A stretch of 64,000 nucleotides of DNA. It comes from Longibaculum muris. GTDB lineage: Bacteria > Bacillota_I > Bacilli_A > Erysipelotrichales > Coprobacillaceae. The DNA lies in assembly GCF_004343035.1 (NCBI RefSeq), contig NZ_SMCQ01000001.1:62001-126000 (forward strand). Reading direction: 5' to 3'. The notes beneath the pieces are model-generated. The model was not told the origin of the DNA, searched no databases, and saw only the letters and a program-made list of their open reading frames with translations. Positions 9,858 to 18,741 of the stretch are shown here, piece by piece (the first letter of the stretch is position 1; each line of letters starts with the position of its first letter). The translations under genes and the position numbers were made by a program.

Positions 9858-12467
9858 ATGAAACAATTAACTGGAAATCAAGTGCGACAAATGTTCTTAG
9901 ATTATTTTAAATCAAAAGGACATATGATTGAACCTGGGGCATCATTGATTCCCCAAAATGATCCAACATTATTATGGATTAATGCTGGTGTTGCAGCATT
10001 AAAAAAATACTTTGATGGAAGTGAAACCCCAGCATGCAATAGAATTGCCAATGCTCAAAAATCAATTCGTACAAATGATATTGAAAATGTTGGGAAAACT
10101 GCAAGACATCATACATTCTTTGAAATGTTAGGGAACTTCTCAATTGGGGATTACTTTAAAGAAGAAGCAATTCCTTTTGCTTGGGAATTTTTAACAAGTG
10201 AAGAATGGATTGGTTTTGATAAAGATAAATTATATGTCACTGTTTATACTGATGATGATGAAGCTTATCGTATTTGGACAGAAGTATGCCATGTTGATGA
10301 AAGCCATATTTTAAAAACTGATGGAAACTTCTGGGAAATTGGAGAAGGTCCTGGTGGTCCTGACTCAGAAATTTTCTATGATCGTGGAGAAAAATATGAT
10401 CCAGAAGGATTAGGAGAAAAATTATTTTTTGAAGAATTAGAAAATGATCGTTATATTGAAGTTTGGAATGTTGTTTTCTCTCAATATGATTGTAATCCTG
10501 CTATTGATAGAAAAGATTATAAAGAATTACCACAAAAGAATATTGATACAGGTATGGGATTAGAAAGACTTGTCAGCATTATTCAAGGTGGAGAAACAAA
10601 CTTTGATACAGATTTCTTCTTACCAATTATTCATGCGACTGAAGCTATGACTAATGTGAAATATGAAGATAATAAAATGGCTTATCGTGTGATTGCTGAT
10701 CATATTCGTACAGTAACTTTCGCTTTAAGCGATGGAGCTTTATTTGATAATGCTGGACGTGGATATGTTTTAAGACGTATTTTAAGACGTGCTGTTCGTT
10801 ATGGTAAAAAGATCGGGATTGATCATTCATTTATGTATGAATTGGTTTATGTTGTTGCTGATATTATGAAAGATTTTTATGATTATTTACCAGCAAAAGC
10901 TGATTATGTCAGTGGACTTGTGAAAAAAGAAGAAGAAGCTTTCCATAAAACATTATCAAATGGTGAAAAGTTATTAACACAAATGTTAAGTAAAGCTCAA
11001 GATCATCAATTAAATGGAAAAGATGCTTTTAAATTATATGATACATATGGTTTCCCATTAGAATTAACAGTAGAAATTGCTGAAGAATCAGGTTTCACAG
11101 TTGATGAAGAAGGATTTAAAGCTGAAATGAAAGCTCAACAAGAACGTGCGAGAAATGCCCGTGGGGATGTAGAATCAATGTCATCACAAAAACCAGATTT
11201 AATGGCATTTGATACACCTTCAGTATTTACTTATGATCCAACACCAATAACAGCTAAAGTAATTGCAACTTTTATTGATGGGGTTAAATGTGATGAAATC
11301 ACAGACAAAGGAGAAATTATCTTAGATCAAACAACATTCTATGCTGAAATGGGTGGACAATGTGCTGATAGTGGAACTATGTCTTTTAAGACAACGAAAG
11401 TTCAAGTGAATCATGTCACAAAAGCGCCACATCAACAGCATTTACATATGATTGTTGTAGAAAGTGGAAGTGTTAAAGTTGGTGATGAATTGACATTATA
11501 TGTTGACACACAAAAACGTGCCTTGATTCAAAATAACCATACAGCAACTCACTTATTACAAAAAGCTTTAAAGAACGTTTTAGGTGATCATGTTTCTCAA
11601 GCAGGTTCTTATGTTGATGAAGAAAGATTACGTTTTGACTTTACTCATCCACAAAAAATGAGTGATGAAGAAATAAGAAAAGTTGAAGATGAAGTTAATG
11701 CTCAAATCTTTAAGGGCATTGCTGTAGATATTAAGCTTATGAGTAAAGAAGAAGCTATGCAATCTGGAGCAATGGCATTGTTTAATGAAAAATATGGTGA
11801 TGAAGTACGTGTTGTCAGTGTTGGAGATTATTCTAAAGAATTATGTGGTGGATGCCATGTTTCTAACAGTTCACAAATTGGTTTATTTAAAATCATGAGT
11901 GAAGAAAGTGTTGGTTCTGGAGTGAGACGTATTGAAGCTGTAACATCTTTTAGTGCTTATCTTGCTTTAAAGAAGAATGAGGAGACATTACAAACAATTG
12001 GTGATTTATTGAAATTAAAAAATCGTAATGAAATTGTTGAGAAAGTAACTCATTATATTGATGAAGCTAATGCTGTTAAAAAAGAAAGAGATCAATATTT
12101 AGATAAGTTAAATAGTTTAGAAGCAAAAGAAAAATCTAAGAATATTGAAGAAATTAATGGGGTACAATTCTTATACATCACTGAAAATAAAGATGCTCAA
12201 ACAGCAAAAGCTATGACTTTTGAATTAAGAAATCAATTACAAAATGGATTGGTTTTAATGGTAAGTGAATATGAAGGAAAAGTTTCATATTTTGTTGGCT
12301 TAACTGCTTCAATGGTACAAAATGGATTTAAGGCTGGAAACTTTGTGAAAATGATTAATGAAGTGACTGGTGGTAGAGGCGGAGGTAAACCTGACTTTGC
12401 TCAAGGTGGATGCGCTTCTATCGAAGGAATTGAACAAGCAATTGCCCAAATAAAAGCACAATTCTAA
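9858..12467 (+). CDS. alaS: Alanyl-tRNA synthetase
   Basis: 869 residues, the usual length. It has an N-terminal class II catalytic domain, a tRNA-recognition domain, an editing domain with zinc-binding HTATH (H561, H565) and CGGCH (C663-H667), a coiled coil near 730-760, and a C-terminal DHHA1 domain ending in the GGRGGGKPDFAQGG signature. It charges tRNA-Ala and edits Ser/Gly-tRNA-Ala. The start is set by AGAAGGAGG seven bases upstream. An in-frame ATG 84 bases earlier would lie before the T-box terminator and is rejected. The following genes keep the Bacillus order. Confidence 0.98.
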   Translation: MKQLTGNQVRQMFLDYFKSKGHMIEPGASLIPQNDPTLLWINAGVAALKKYFDGSETPACNRIANAQKSIRTNDIENVGKTARHHTFFEMLGNFSIGDYFKEEAIPFAWEFLTSEEWIGFDKDKLYVTVYTDDDEAYRIWTEVCHVDESHILKTDGNFWEIGEGPGGPDSEIFYDRGEKYDPEGLGEKLFFEELENDRYIEVWNVVFSQYDCNPAIDRKDYKELPQKNIDTGMGLERLVSIIQGGETNFDTDFFLPIIHATEAMTNVKYEDNKMAYRVIADHIRTVTFALSDGALFDNAGRGYVLRRILRRAVRYGKKIGIDHSFMYELVYVVADIMKDFYDYLPAKADYVSGLVKKEEEAFHKTLSNGEKLLTQMLSKAQDHQLNGKDAFKLYDTYGFPLELTVEIAEESGFTVDEEGFKAEMKAQQERARNARGDVESMSSQKPDLMAFDTPSVFTYDPTPITAKVIATFIDGVKCDEITDKGEIILDQTTFYAEMGGQCADSGTMSFKTTKVQVNHVTKAPHQQHLHMIVVESGSVKVGDELTLYVDTQKRALIQNNHTATHLLQKALKNVLGDHVSQAGSYVDEERLRFDFTHPQKMSDEEIRKVEDEVNAQIFKGIAVDIKLMSKEEAMQSGAMALFNEKYGDEVRVVSVGDYSKELCGGCHVSNSSQIGLFKIMSEESVGSGVRRIEAVTSFSAYLALKKNEETLQTIGDLLKLKNRNEIVEKVTHYIDEANAVKKERDQYLDKLNSLEAKEKSKNIEEINGVQFLYITENKDAQTAKAMTFELRNQLQNGLVLMVSEYEGKVSYFVGLTASMVQNGFKAGNFVKMINEVTGGRGGGKPDFAQGGCASIEGIEQAIAQIKAQF

Positions 12468-12486
12468 ACACTTTTGCTAGCAATTT

Positions 12487-12515
12487 TTAACAATATGGTG
12501 TAAGATGGATTATAT
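12487..12515 (+). promoter_or_regulatory. Probable promoter for ireB-ruvX
   Basis: TTAACA and TTATAT are separated by 17 bases in the 66-base gap after alaS, so this downstream group may be transcribed independently of the T-box. The hexamers are imperfect. Confidence 0.45.
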
Positions 12516-12533
12516 AGACAGGAGGTATGTGCT

Positions 12534-12791
12534 ATGGCAAAAGATTTTACTCAAACACGTCTATTTAATTCAGAAGAAATTAAAAGAGAAGTTATTCATT
12601 CTAATTTAATGACAGTTTCTCAAGCGTTAGATGAAAGAGGATATAATGCAGTTCATCAAATTGCAGGATATTTAATTTCAAATGACCCAGCTTATATTTC
12701 TAGCCATAAAGGTGCTCGTTCAATTATTCAACAAATTGATCGTGATGAAATTATTGAGGAATTAGTTAAATTTTATTTGGAGTCTAAATAG
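12534..12791 (+). CDS. ireB: IreB family regulatory phosphoprotein (DUF965)
   Basis: 85 residues, the family length, with conserved QALDERGYNAVHQIAGYL and an I-S-S-H-K-GAR segment. In Enterococcus, IreB is a substrate of the Ser/Thr kinase IreK and tunes cephalosporin resistance; the B. subtilis relative is YrzL. It is a small all-helical cytoplasmic dimer. GAGG sits just upstream, and the stop TAG shares one base with the GTG start of ruvX, so the two are translationally coupled. Its place between alaS and ruvX is strongly conserved in Firmicutes. Confidence 0.95.
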   Translation: MAKDFTQTRLFNSEEIKREVIHSNLMTVSQALDERGYNAVHQIAGYLISNDPAYISSHKGARSIIQQIDRDEIIEELVKFYLESK

Positions 12792-13213
12792 TGGAAAAAA
12801 TATTAGGGTTAGATTTAGGTTCAAGAACGTGTGGGATTGCTATGAGTGATGCTTTAGGGCTTATTGCTCATGGAGTAGAAACATATCACTTTAAAGAGAA
12901 TCATTATAAAAGTGCAGCGTATCATATTAAGGGTATCGTTGAAGAAAATCAAATCCATACAATAGTTCTAGGTCTTCCTAAGCATATGAATGGAGATTTG
13001 GGCGAAAGAGCACAAATCTCTATTGATTTTAAGGAAAGACTTGAAAAAATGATGGATGTTGAAGTTGTTTTAGTAGATGAAAGATTGACGACAGTGGTTG
13101 CAGAAAATCAATTAATTTTTGCTGATGTATCGAGAAAAAAGAGAAAACAAGTCATTGATAAAATGGCTGCTGTACAGATTTTACAAGGTTATTTAGATGG
13201 TCAAAGGAGATAG
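12791..13213 (+). CDS. ruvX: Holliday junction resolvase-like / pre-16S rRNA nuclease RuvX (YqgF)
   Basis: 140 residues with an RNase H-like fold. LGLDLGSRTCGIA at the N-terminus carries the first catalytic Asp, VLGLPKHMNG is in the middle, and VDERLTT and a later D near DKMAA supply the other acidic positions. YqgF family proteins process the 5' end of 16S rRNA; the resolvase role is older and less sure. It starts at GTG overlapping the ireB stop and is followed 2 bases later by the DUF1292 gene. Confidence 0.95.
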   Translation: MEKILGLDLGSRTCGIAMSDALGLIAHGVETYHFKENHYKSAAYHIKGIVEENQIHTIVLGLPKHMNGDLGERAQISIDFKERLEKMMDVEVVLVDERLTTVVAENQLIFADVSRKKRKQVIDKMAAVQILQGYLDGQRR

Positions 13214-13215
13214 AC

Positions 13216-13587
13216 ATGGACGTAAATAAAATACAAGTTATTGATGATGATGGAAATGAATTAGAATTTGAAGTTCTATTCACTTTTGAAAGTGATGAAA
13301 CTGGAAAGAAATATGTTTTATATTATGATGCTAATGATGAAGCACCTCAAGTTTATTCATCAATTTATGATGATGAAGGAAGCTTATATCCAGTGGAAAC
13401 ACCTGATGAATGGGAAATGATTGAAGAAGTTTTCAATAGCTTTATTTCTCAAGACGATGAAGAAGAAACAAATGAAGATTGCTGTTGTCAAAAAGCAGAT
13501 CATGAGTGCTGTCAGGGGCATGATGAAGAAGATTGTTGCTGTCAAGGTGATGATCATGAATGTTGTCATGGAGAAAGTCACGAATAA
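13216..13587 (+). CDS. DUF1292 (YrzB-like) protein with Cys/His-rich tail
   Basis: 123 residues. Residues 1-75 are the DUF1292 domain (ILE-rich sheet, YYDANDEAP, final DEWEMIEEVFN), of unknown function, normally found after ruvX. Residues 76-123 are an acidic extension containing two copies of an EDCCCQ-x2-DHECC-x-G unit (87-101 and 105-119), giving ten cysteines and several histidines in 33 residues. This looks like a metal-binding or metal-sensing tail, but no function is proven. AGGAG precedes the ATG and a terminator follows at once. Confidence 0.9.
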   Translation: MDVNKIQVIDDDGNELEFEVLFTFESDETGKKYVLYYDANDEAPQVYSSIYDDEGSLYPVETPDEWEMIEEVFNSFISQDDEEETNEDCCCQKADHECCQGHDEEDCCCQGDDHECCHGESHE

Positions 13588-13612
13588 GGTAACGAAAGTT
13601 ACCTTTTCTTTG
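13586..13612 (+). terminator. Rho-independent terminator
   Basis: AAGGTAAC-GAAA-GTTACCTT followed by TTCTTTG. It closes the ireB-ruvX-DUF1292 unit. Confidence 0.88.
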
Positions 13613-13667
13613 TTTATCAAAAATTCATAAACATATGGCATAATAGAAGCATTAAGGAGGATTTATT

Positions 13668-14741
13668 ATGGGATTGTTTTTTAATAAAAGAAATGTTAAA
13701 CCAGTTTTTGTCGGAAGCTATGGAAATGATTTAACAAGAGGTATGTATGTTTTTCATTTAGATGTAGATAATGGTGAGTTTTTAAAGAAAAAGTATTATA
13801 AATCTTTAGCCAATCCAACAGCTATGTTTAAACGTGAACGTTTTATTTATGTGTGCTATAAAAATAATACTGGACGTAAGACTGATGGTGGTCTTTGGCA
13901 ATATGCATCTATGGAATTACAATTTGGTTTAGCTGGTAAAGCAACTGATGGTGGAAAGACATATATGGATTGTTTTGTTAATGAAAATAGAAGTAATGCT
14001 TATGCTGTTGATTATTATAATGGTGAAGTTGTGAGAATCCCTATTTTAAAACAAAAGATTGTTACTGTTGCACAAAGAATTAAACATGAGGGGAGTAGTG
14101 TTGATCCAAAACGTCAAACAGAGGCACATCCTCATTTTATCGATGAAACACCAGATCATAAAAAAATATTTGTATGTGATTTAGGAACAGATGAAGTTGT
14201 TATTTATAATTTGGATGATAAAGGTGCATTAGAAAGAGATGAAGAAAATACATTTAAGGTAAAACCTGGTAGTGGACCTAAGAAAATGGTTTTTGCTCCG
14301 AATGGAAAATATTCTTATGTATTAAATGAATTATCAAATACAATTTGTGTTTATCAATATCAAGATGGTCATTTTACTTTTATTCAAGAAGTTGATACAT
14401 ATCCAAAAGATGAATTTGCTAAAGAAAATTTAGCTGGGGATATTGTTATAAGTGAAAAAGGTGATTATTTATTTGTAACTAATCGTGGACATGATTCTAT
14501 TGTAGCTTTTGAAGTTAAAGAAGATGGTCAATTGGAATATATTGAATATTTAGATACTGATGAAAATCCATGTGCAATGATTTTAGTTAATGATCGTTGG
14601 TTGGTTGTTGCTTCGCAAAAAGGTGGAACAATTGAATCATTTGAATTAAAACGTGGTGAATCAAAAGGTGTATTGTTTGAATCACACTTTAGTTATATGG
14701 TTGGAGAACCAGTATGCCTTATTGAAGGTAGAGGTATTTAG
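13668..14741 (+). CDS. Lactonase-type seven-bladed beta-propeller (6-phosphogluconolactonase family)
   Basis: 357 residues without signal peptide. The blade repeats and motifs of the YkgB/Pgl lactonase family (PF10282) are present: AHPHFIDETPD, VCDLGTDEV, PGSGPKKMVFAPNGKYSYV, FVTNRGHDSIVAF. Members hydrolyse 6-phosphogluconolactone or related lactones in the cytoplasm. No other pentose-phosphate gene is nearby, so the physiological lactone is not certain. AAGGAGG lies before the ATG and a terminator follows. It interrupts the otherwise conserved ruvX-mltG order. Confidence 0.85.
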   Translation: MGLFFNKRNVKPVFVGSYGNDLTRGMYVFHLDVDNGEFLKKKYYKSLANPTAMFKRERFIYVCYKNNTGRKTDGGLWQYASMELQFGLAGKATDGGKTYMDCFVNENRSNAYAVDYYNGEVVRIPILKQKIVTVAQRIKHEGSSVDPKRQTEAHPHFIDETPDHKKIFVCDLGTDEVVIYNLDDKGALERDEENTFKVKPGSGPKKMVFAPNGKYSYVLNELSNTICVYQYQDGHFTFIQEVDTYPKDEFAKENLAGDIVISEKGDYLFVTNRGHDSIVAFEVKEDGQLEYIEYLDTDENPCAMILVNDRWLVVASQKGGTIESFELKRGESKGVLFESHFSYMVGEPVCLIEGRGI

Positions 14742-14751
14742 TTATATTGAG

Positions 14752-14785
14752 GTTGAATTGCTTATTCAAGTGATTCAACTTTTTG
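14752..14785. terminator. Terminator between convergent lactonase and nagZ
   Basis: A 12-bp stem with two G-T pairs (GTTGAATTGCTT / AAGTGATTCAAC) and loop ATTC, followed by TTTTTG on the + strand. Confidence 0.75.
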
Positions 14786-14811
14786 TTTACAAAAAAAGGA
14801 TATATAATCCT

Positions 14812-15999
14812 TTAGATGAGCTTATATTTTGCTTTTAAACGTAATATTTTTAAAACACTATGATTTAAACGGGTTTCACTGATTTCTTTGTTTTGCACTG
14901 CTTCCTTGATTCCTTTGAAAGCTTCTTTATAATCTTGAGGCATCAATAAAATATCATTGCCAGCTTCAAAAGCTTGAACTGCAGCTTGAGAAGACGAATA
15001 TTGATTGGTTATTGCCTGCATGGCTAAAGAATCAGTAATAATAATACCATCATAACCTAACTCATTTTTAAGTCTCTCACTGATCATTTCATAAGATAAA
15101 GAAGAAGGGAGATGATCATTTGTTACTTGTAATGCAGTAATATGAGAAACCATAATCATATCTGTATGACTTTCGATGCCTTTAAGAAAAGGAATCAATT
15201 CACAATTTTGCATATCCTGCCAAGTTTTTGATGTTGTCGCATAACCAAGATGCGTATCGGTTTTGGTGTCTCCATGACCTGGGAAATGTTTGATACAAGT
15301 CATCATATTTTCACTATGAAAACCTTTGATTTCTTCACTGACCATTTGTCCAACCAATGTGGCATCACGGCCAAAAGAGCGGACTCCAATCACTGGGTTA
15401 TCTGGATTTGTATTGACATCTGCAACTGGAGCAAAATCAAGGTTAAATGAATATTCTTTGAGGTAATGCCCGATTGTTTGTCCCACTTGATAGGCTTGAT
15501 TTTGATCATTAGTCTGACCAATTGCTGCCATGTTTTGATACTGAGTGACATGAAAATTTTTGTTGTTGGCGATTCGACTAACACTTCCACCTTCTTCATC
15601 AATTCCCATTAATAAATGAATTGAAGATGCTTTTTGTAGATCATGCGTAAAAGTTTTTATTTGATCAGGATTTAAAATGTTTTTAGAAAACATACAAATA
15701 CCACCAACAGGATAGTTTTGTAAAGTATCTATCATAGATTGAGATAATGCTGTAACGCCATATCGACTAGGATCATGAACTTGACTATTCGTTAATGATG
15801 AATCTAAAGATTCAGGTCTGATGATAAATAATTGTCCAATTTTTTCTTCTAAAGTCATTTGTTCTAAAAGTTCTTCGGCACTATCATATTTTTTTTCATC
15901 TGTTAAAACTGAGACTGTTGGCTTTTCTTGTTTTTGACAAGCAGTTATTAAACATAAAGAAGTTATTAAAAAAATTTGTAAAAGTTGTTTTGTTTTCAT
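14812..15999 (-). CDS. nagZ: Beta-N-acetylhexosaminidase, GH3, lipoprotein (NagZ type)
   Basis: 395 residues. A lipoprotein signal (LITAC, Cys at 21) places it on the outer face of the membrane. The single GH3 barrel shows GIDEEGGSVSRI, the KHFPGHGDTKTDTH loop with the Asp-His acid/base pair typical of NagZ, and GIIITDSLAMQAI with the nucleophile Asp. It would release GlcNAc from muropeptides during wall turnover. AAGGAG precedes the ATG. It is divergent from mltG, another wall enzyme. It lacks the second GH3 domain of beta-glucosidases, supporting the assignment. Confidence 0.9.
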   Translation of the reverse strand: MKTKQLLQIFLITSLCLITACQKQEKPTVSVLTDEKKYDSAEELLEQMTLEEKIGQLFIIRPESLDSSLTNSQVHDPSRYGVTALSQSMIDTLQNYPVGGICMFSKNILNPDQIKTFTHDLQKASSIHLLMGIDEEGGSVSRIANNKNFHVTQYQNMAAIGQTNDQNQAYQVGQTIGHYLKEYSFNLDFAPVADVNTNPDNPVIGVRSFGRDATLVGQMVSEEIKGFHSENMMTCIKHFPGHGDTKTDTHLGYATTSKTWQDMQNCELIPFLKGIESHTDMIMVSHITALQVTNDHLPSSLSYEMISERLKNELGYDGIIITDSLAMQAITNQYSSSQAAVQAFEAGNDILLMPQDYKEAFKGIKEAVQNKEISETRLNHSVLKILRLKAKYKLI

Positions 16000-16086
16000 A
16001 TCTTTTATCTCCTTAATTATATTGTATATGAAATGATAGGAATGCGCAAAAAGAAATGATTGAAGGTCGTAAAAAGAGATGTTTTA

Positions 16087-16115
16087 TTGATAATTGTTGT
16101 AAAATAACCTATAAT
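16087..16115 (+). promoter_or_regulatory. Promoter of the mltG-trmR-trhP-udk operon
   Basis: TTGATA and TATAAT with a 17-base spacer. It lies downstream of an in-frame ATG at 16056, which excludes that longer start for mltG. Confidence 0.8.
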
Positions 16116-16136
16116 AATAAAGATGGAGGATGTTTT

Positions 16137-17216
16137 ATGAAAAATAAAAAAACCATTTTAATAATTATTGGTGCAGTTATTGTGATTGGAATTATTGGTT
16201 CAATTTTTTTCTATAATCATGGTATTTCAGCTGTATCATCAAAAGATGAAGAAGTCATTGTGAAAATAGAAGCAGGCTCAAATGCTTCACAAATGTTAGA
16301 GGCTTTAGATCAAGCAGGACTTGTGAATAGTAAGCTTGCAGGTAAACTATTTTTAAAATTCAATCATTATGATCATTTAGAAGCCAATACATATATCTTT
16401 AATAAGAATATGTCTTTATCAAAGATTTTTTCAATTATTGAAGATCCTGATATTGAATATATTTTACAATCAAAATTAACTATTAAAGAAGGAAATACAA
16501 TTCCTGAAGTGGCACAAGCCTTTGCTGATATTTTAAAAACTTCAAAGGAAGATGTTATCAAACAATGGCGACAAGAAGATTATTTGAAATCTTTGATTAA
16601 GGAGTATTGGTTTATTGATAAGAGTATTTTAAATAAAGACATTATGTTCCCATTAGAAGGATATCTTTATCCAGAAACTTATTTTATTACAAGTGAGGAA
16701 CCTAATTTAAAAGATATGACAAAGTTAGCTTTGGATATGATGGATAAAAAACTAACACCTTTTAAAGAAACTATTAAAAAGATGAATTGGACACCACATC
16801 AATTTTTAGCATTTGCTTCAGTTGTTGAAAGAGAATCAGGAACTGATGAAACAGATCGTCCAATGATTGCTGGAGTCTTTATGAATCGTATTAATACTGG
16901 CATGAAACTTCAAAGTGATATTACAGTTAACTATGCTTGGCAACGTACAGGTGTTACAGTATCAACTGCACAAACACAAATTGATTCTCAATATAATACA
17001 TATCGTTATGCAGGATTGCCAATTGGACCAATTAGCACAGTTCCTGAATCGACATTAAAAGCTTGTGCAAACTATACCCATCATGATTATTTATACTTTT
17101 TTGCAATGAAGGATCCTAACAATCCTAAAAAAGCAAAAGTTGTCTATACAAAGAATTATGATGATCATTTAAAAGAAGTGAAAAAAGCGAAGGATGCAGG
17201 TTTATGGTTAGAGTAA
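16137..17216 (+). CDS. mltG: Endolytic murein transglycosylase MltG (YceG-like)
   Basis: 359 residues. It has a short cytoplasmic KNKK start, one membrane helix (about 6-26), a LysM-like region and the YceG catalytic domain. The VVERESG motif at 229-235 holds the catalytic Glu. LQSDITVNYAW and the GLPIGPIS.P..S region are also typical. It cleaves nascent glycan strands to set their length. The start is chosen from GATGGAGG plus the promoter at 16087-16115. It overlaps the methyltransferase gene by 13 bases and leads the operon. Confidence 0.95.
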   Translation: MKNKKTILIIIGAVIVIGIIGSIFFYNHGISAVSSKDEEVIVKIEAGSNASQMLEALDQAGLVNSKLAGKLFLKFNHYDHLEANTYIFNKNMSLSKIFSIIEDPDIEYILQSKLTIKEGNTIPEVAQAFADILKTSKEDVIKQWRQEDYLKSLIKEYWFIDKSILNKDIMFPLEGYLYPETYFITSEEPNLKDMTKLALDMMDKKLTPFKETIKKMNWTPHQFLAFASVVERESGTDETDRPMIAGVFMNRINTGMKLQSDITVNYAWQRTGVTVSTAQTQIDSQYNTYRYAGLPIGPISTVPESTLKACANYTHHDYLYFFAMKDPNNPKKAKVVYTKNYDDHLKEVKKAKDAGLWLE

Positions 17217-17812
17217 TGGATTTAGAAGAATTAGAACAAGATGCACTTAAAAGAAATATTCCTGTGATGCAAAAAGAGGGAATCCTCTTTTTGATTTCAC
17301 AGCTTCAAGACATGAAGGCAACGTCTTGCTTAGAAATTGGCTCAGCCATTGGTTATTCAGCAATGATGATGGTTACACATGTTGAAGGATTGCAGGTTGA
17401 AACAATTGAATTAAATGATGAACGATATCAAGAAGCAGTTAAAAATATAACGGAAAGAAACTTACAAGATAAAATCACTATTCATCATGATGATGCGTTA
17501 AGTTTTGATGTTTCACAATTACAACATGCACCATATGATTGTCTTTTTATTGATGCTGCAAAGGCTCAGTATCAAAAGTTTTTTGAGAAGTATGTTCCTT
17601 TTGTTTTAGAAAAAGGAATCATAATTGTTGATAATTTAGATTTTCATGGTATGATTTTTGATATTGACCATATTAAGAATAGAAATACAAAACAATTGGT
17701 TAAGAAAATTAAAAGATTTAAAGATTGGATTTTTAATCATGAAGATTATGATGTTGAATATTATCAAATTGGTGATGGTATTTGTGTGATTAAAAGAAAG
17801 GAAAAAGAATGA
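17204..17812 (+). CDS. trmR: tRNA 5-hydroxyuridine methyltransferase (YrrM/TrmR type)
   Basis: 202 residues, class I SAM-dependent O-methyltransferase: LEIGSAIGYSA glycine loop, acidic residue at the end of strand 2, and FIDAAKAQY with the metal-binding Asp region. In B. subtilis, YrrM methylates ho5U34 of tRNA to mo5U. The identity here rests on family plus the immediately following trhP1-trhP2 pair that makes ho5U. It overlaps mltG; an internal ATG at 17216, coupled to the mltG stop (TAATG), is a possible alternative start. Confidence 0.88.
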   Translation: MVRVMDLEELEQDALKRNIPVMQKEGILFLISQLQDMKATSCLEIGSAIGYSAMMMVTHVEGLQVETIELNDERYQEAVKNITERNLQDKITIHHDDALSFDVSQLQHAPYDCLFIDAAKAQYQKFFEKYVPFVLEKGIIIVDNLDFHGMIFDIDHIKNRNTKQLVKKIKRFKDWIFNHEDYDVEYYQIGDGICVIKRKEKE

Positions 17813-18741
17813 AAATAGTATTATCATTGAATGATCAAAAAAGATTATATGACTATATTGATATGGGTATTGATACCTTTGTATTAGGGGGAAAATACTC
17901 TTTTCATTGTCCATATGTATTTTCATTAGATGAAATAGCATCATTAACTCAAAAATATCCACAATGTATATTTTATGTTGCTGTGAATGCTTTATATGAT
18001 CAACATGATATCAAAGATGTTGAAGATTATATCAAGGCGCTGAGTCAAATGAATATTCATGGACTCTTATTTCAAGATTATGGGGTTTTACAAATTGTTA
18101 AAGATTATCAATATCATTTTGATATGATGTATTCACCAGAGACATTAAATACCAATGCTTGCACATTAAATGTTTTAAAGTCTCAAGGTGTTACAAGTGC
18201 ATTTTTATCACGTGTTATCCCTTTGCAAGAACAATTAGCCATCTGTCATGATGTGAAAATGCCATTGATGTTACAGGCACATGGGGTTGAATATATTGCT
18301 GCTAGTAAGCGTGAATTGTTATCAAATTATCAAGCAGCATCAGGCTTATCTTTTCAAAATAATGGAATCGATCATTTAACTTTAAAAGCCAAAAATTCTG
18401 ATTATTTATTACGTATTTTTGAAGATGAAAAAGGAACACATATTTTTTCTGATGCAAGATTATATACTTTGGATTTATTGAATCAAATTCATGAATTTGA
18501 TTATTTATATATTGAAACGTTAATGATGAATAATGAAGAAGCTATTGAGATTGCTTCATTGTACAGTGATGCTTTAAAGAGTTATAAACAAGGCACATAT
18601 GATAGAGATATTAAGGAATATATGGATCTTTTATATCGCTTAAAGACACCATTAGATAGAGGATTCTTATTTGATCAAACAGTTTATAAATTAGAAGATA
18701 TGAGGAAGATGGACAATGAGAAACGTGAGTCAAATCGTTAA
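17809..18741 (+). CDS. trhP1: tRNA hydroxylation protein TrhP1 (peptidase U32 family, YrrN type)
   Basis: 310 residues, U32-type barrel shorter and more divergent than its partner. Visible features include FVLGGKYSF near the start, the MYSPETLNTN segment and a degenerate ending. In B. subtilis, the YrrN/YrrO pair performs prephenate-dependent hydroxylation of tRNA U34. It overlaps trmR by 4 bases (ATGA) and trhP2 by 26 bases, so the three are tightly coupled. An older label would be collagenase-like protease; proteolysis is not expected. Confidence 0.88.
   Translation: MKIVLSLNDQKRLYDYIDMGIDTFVLGGKYSFHCPYVFSLDEIASLTQKYPQCIFYVAVNALYDQHDIKDVEDYIKALSQMNIHGLLFQDYGVLQIVKDYQYHFDMMYSPETLNTNACTLNVLKSQGVTSAFLSRVIPLQEQLAICHDVKMPLMLQAHGVEYIAASKRELLSNYQAASGLSFQNNGIDHLTLKAKNSDYLLRIFEDEKGTHIFSDARLYTLDLLNQIHEFDYLYIETLMMNNEEAIEIASLYSDALKSYKQGTYDRDIKEYMDLLYRLKTPLDRGFLFDQTVYKLEDMRKMDNEKRESNR

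Noticed and set aside
13384-13641. Overlapping frames on either strand of the DUF1292 tail
   Set aside because: They are by-products of the repetitive Cys/Glu codons; the DUF1292 frame has conserved domain support and a ribosome site.
16056-16136. Longer mltG start at 16056
   Set aside because: A TTGATA-17-TATAAT promoter lies downstream of it and the extra residues do not resemble a signal-anchor.
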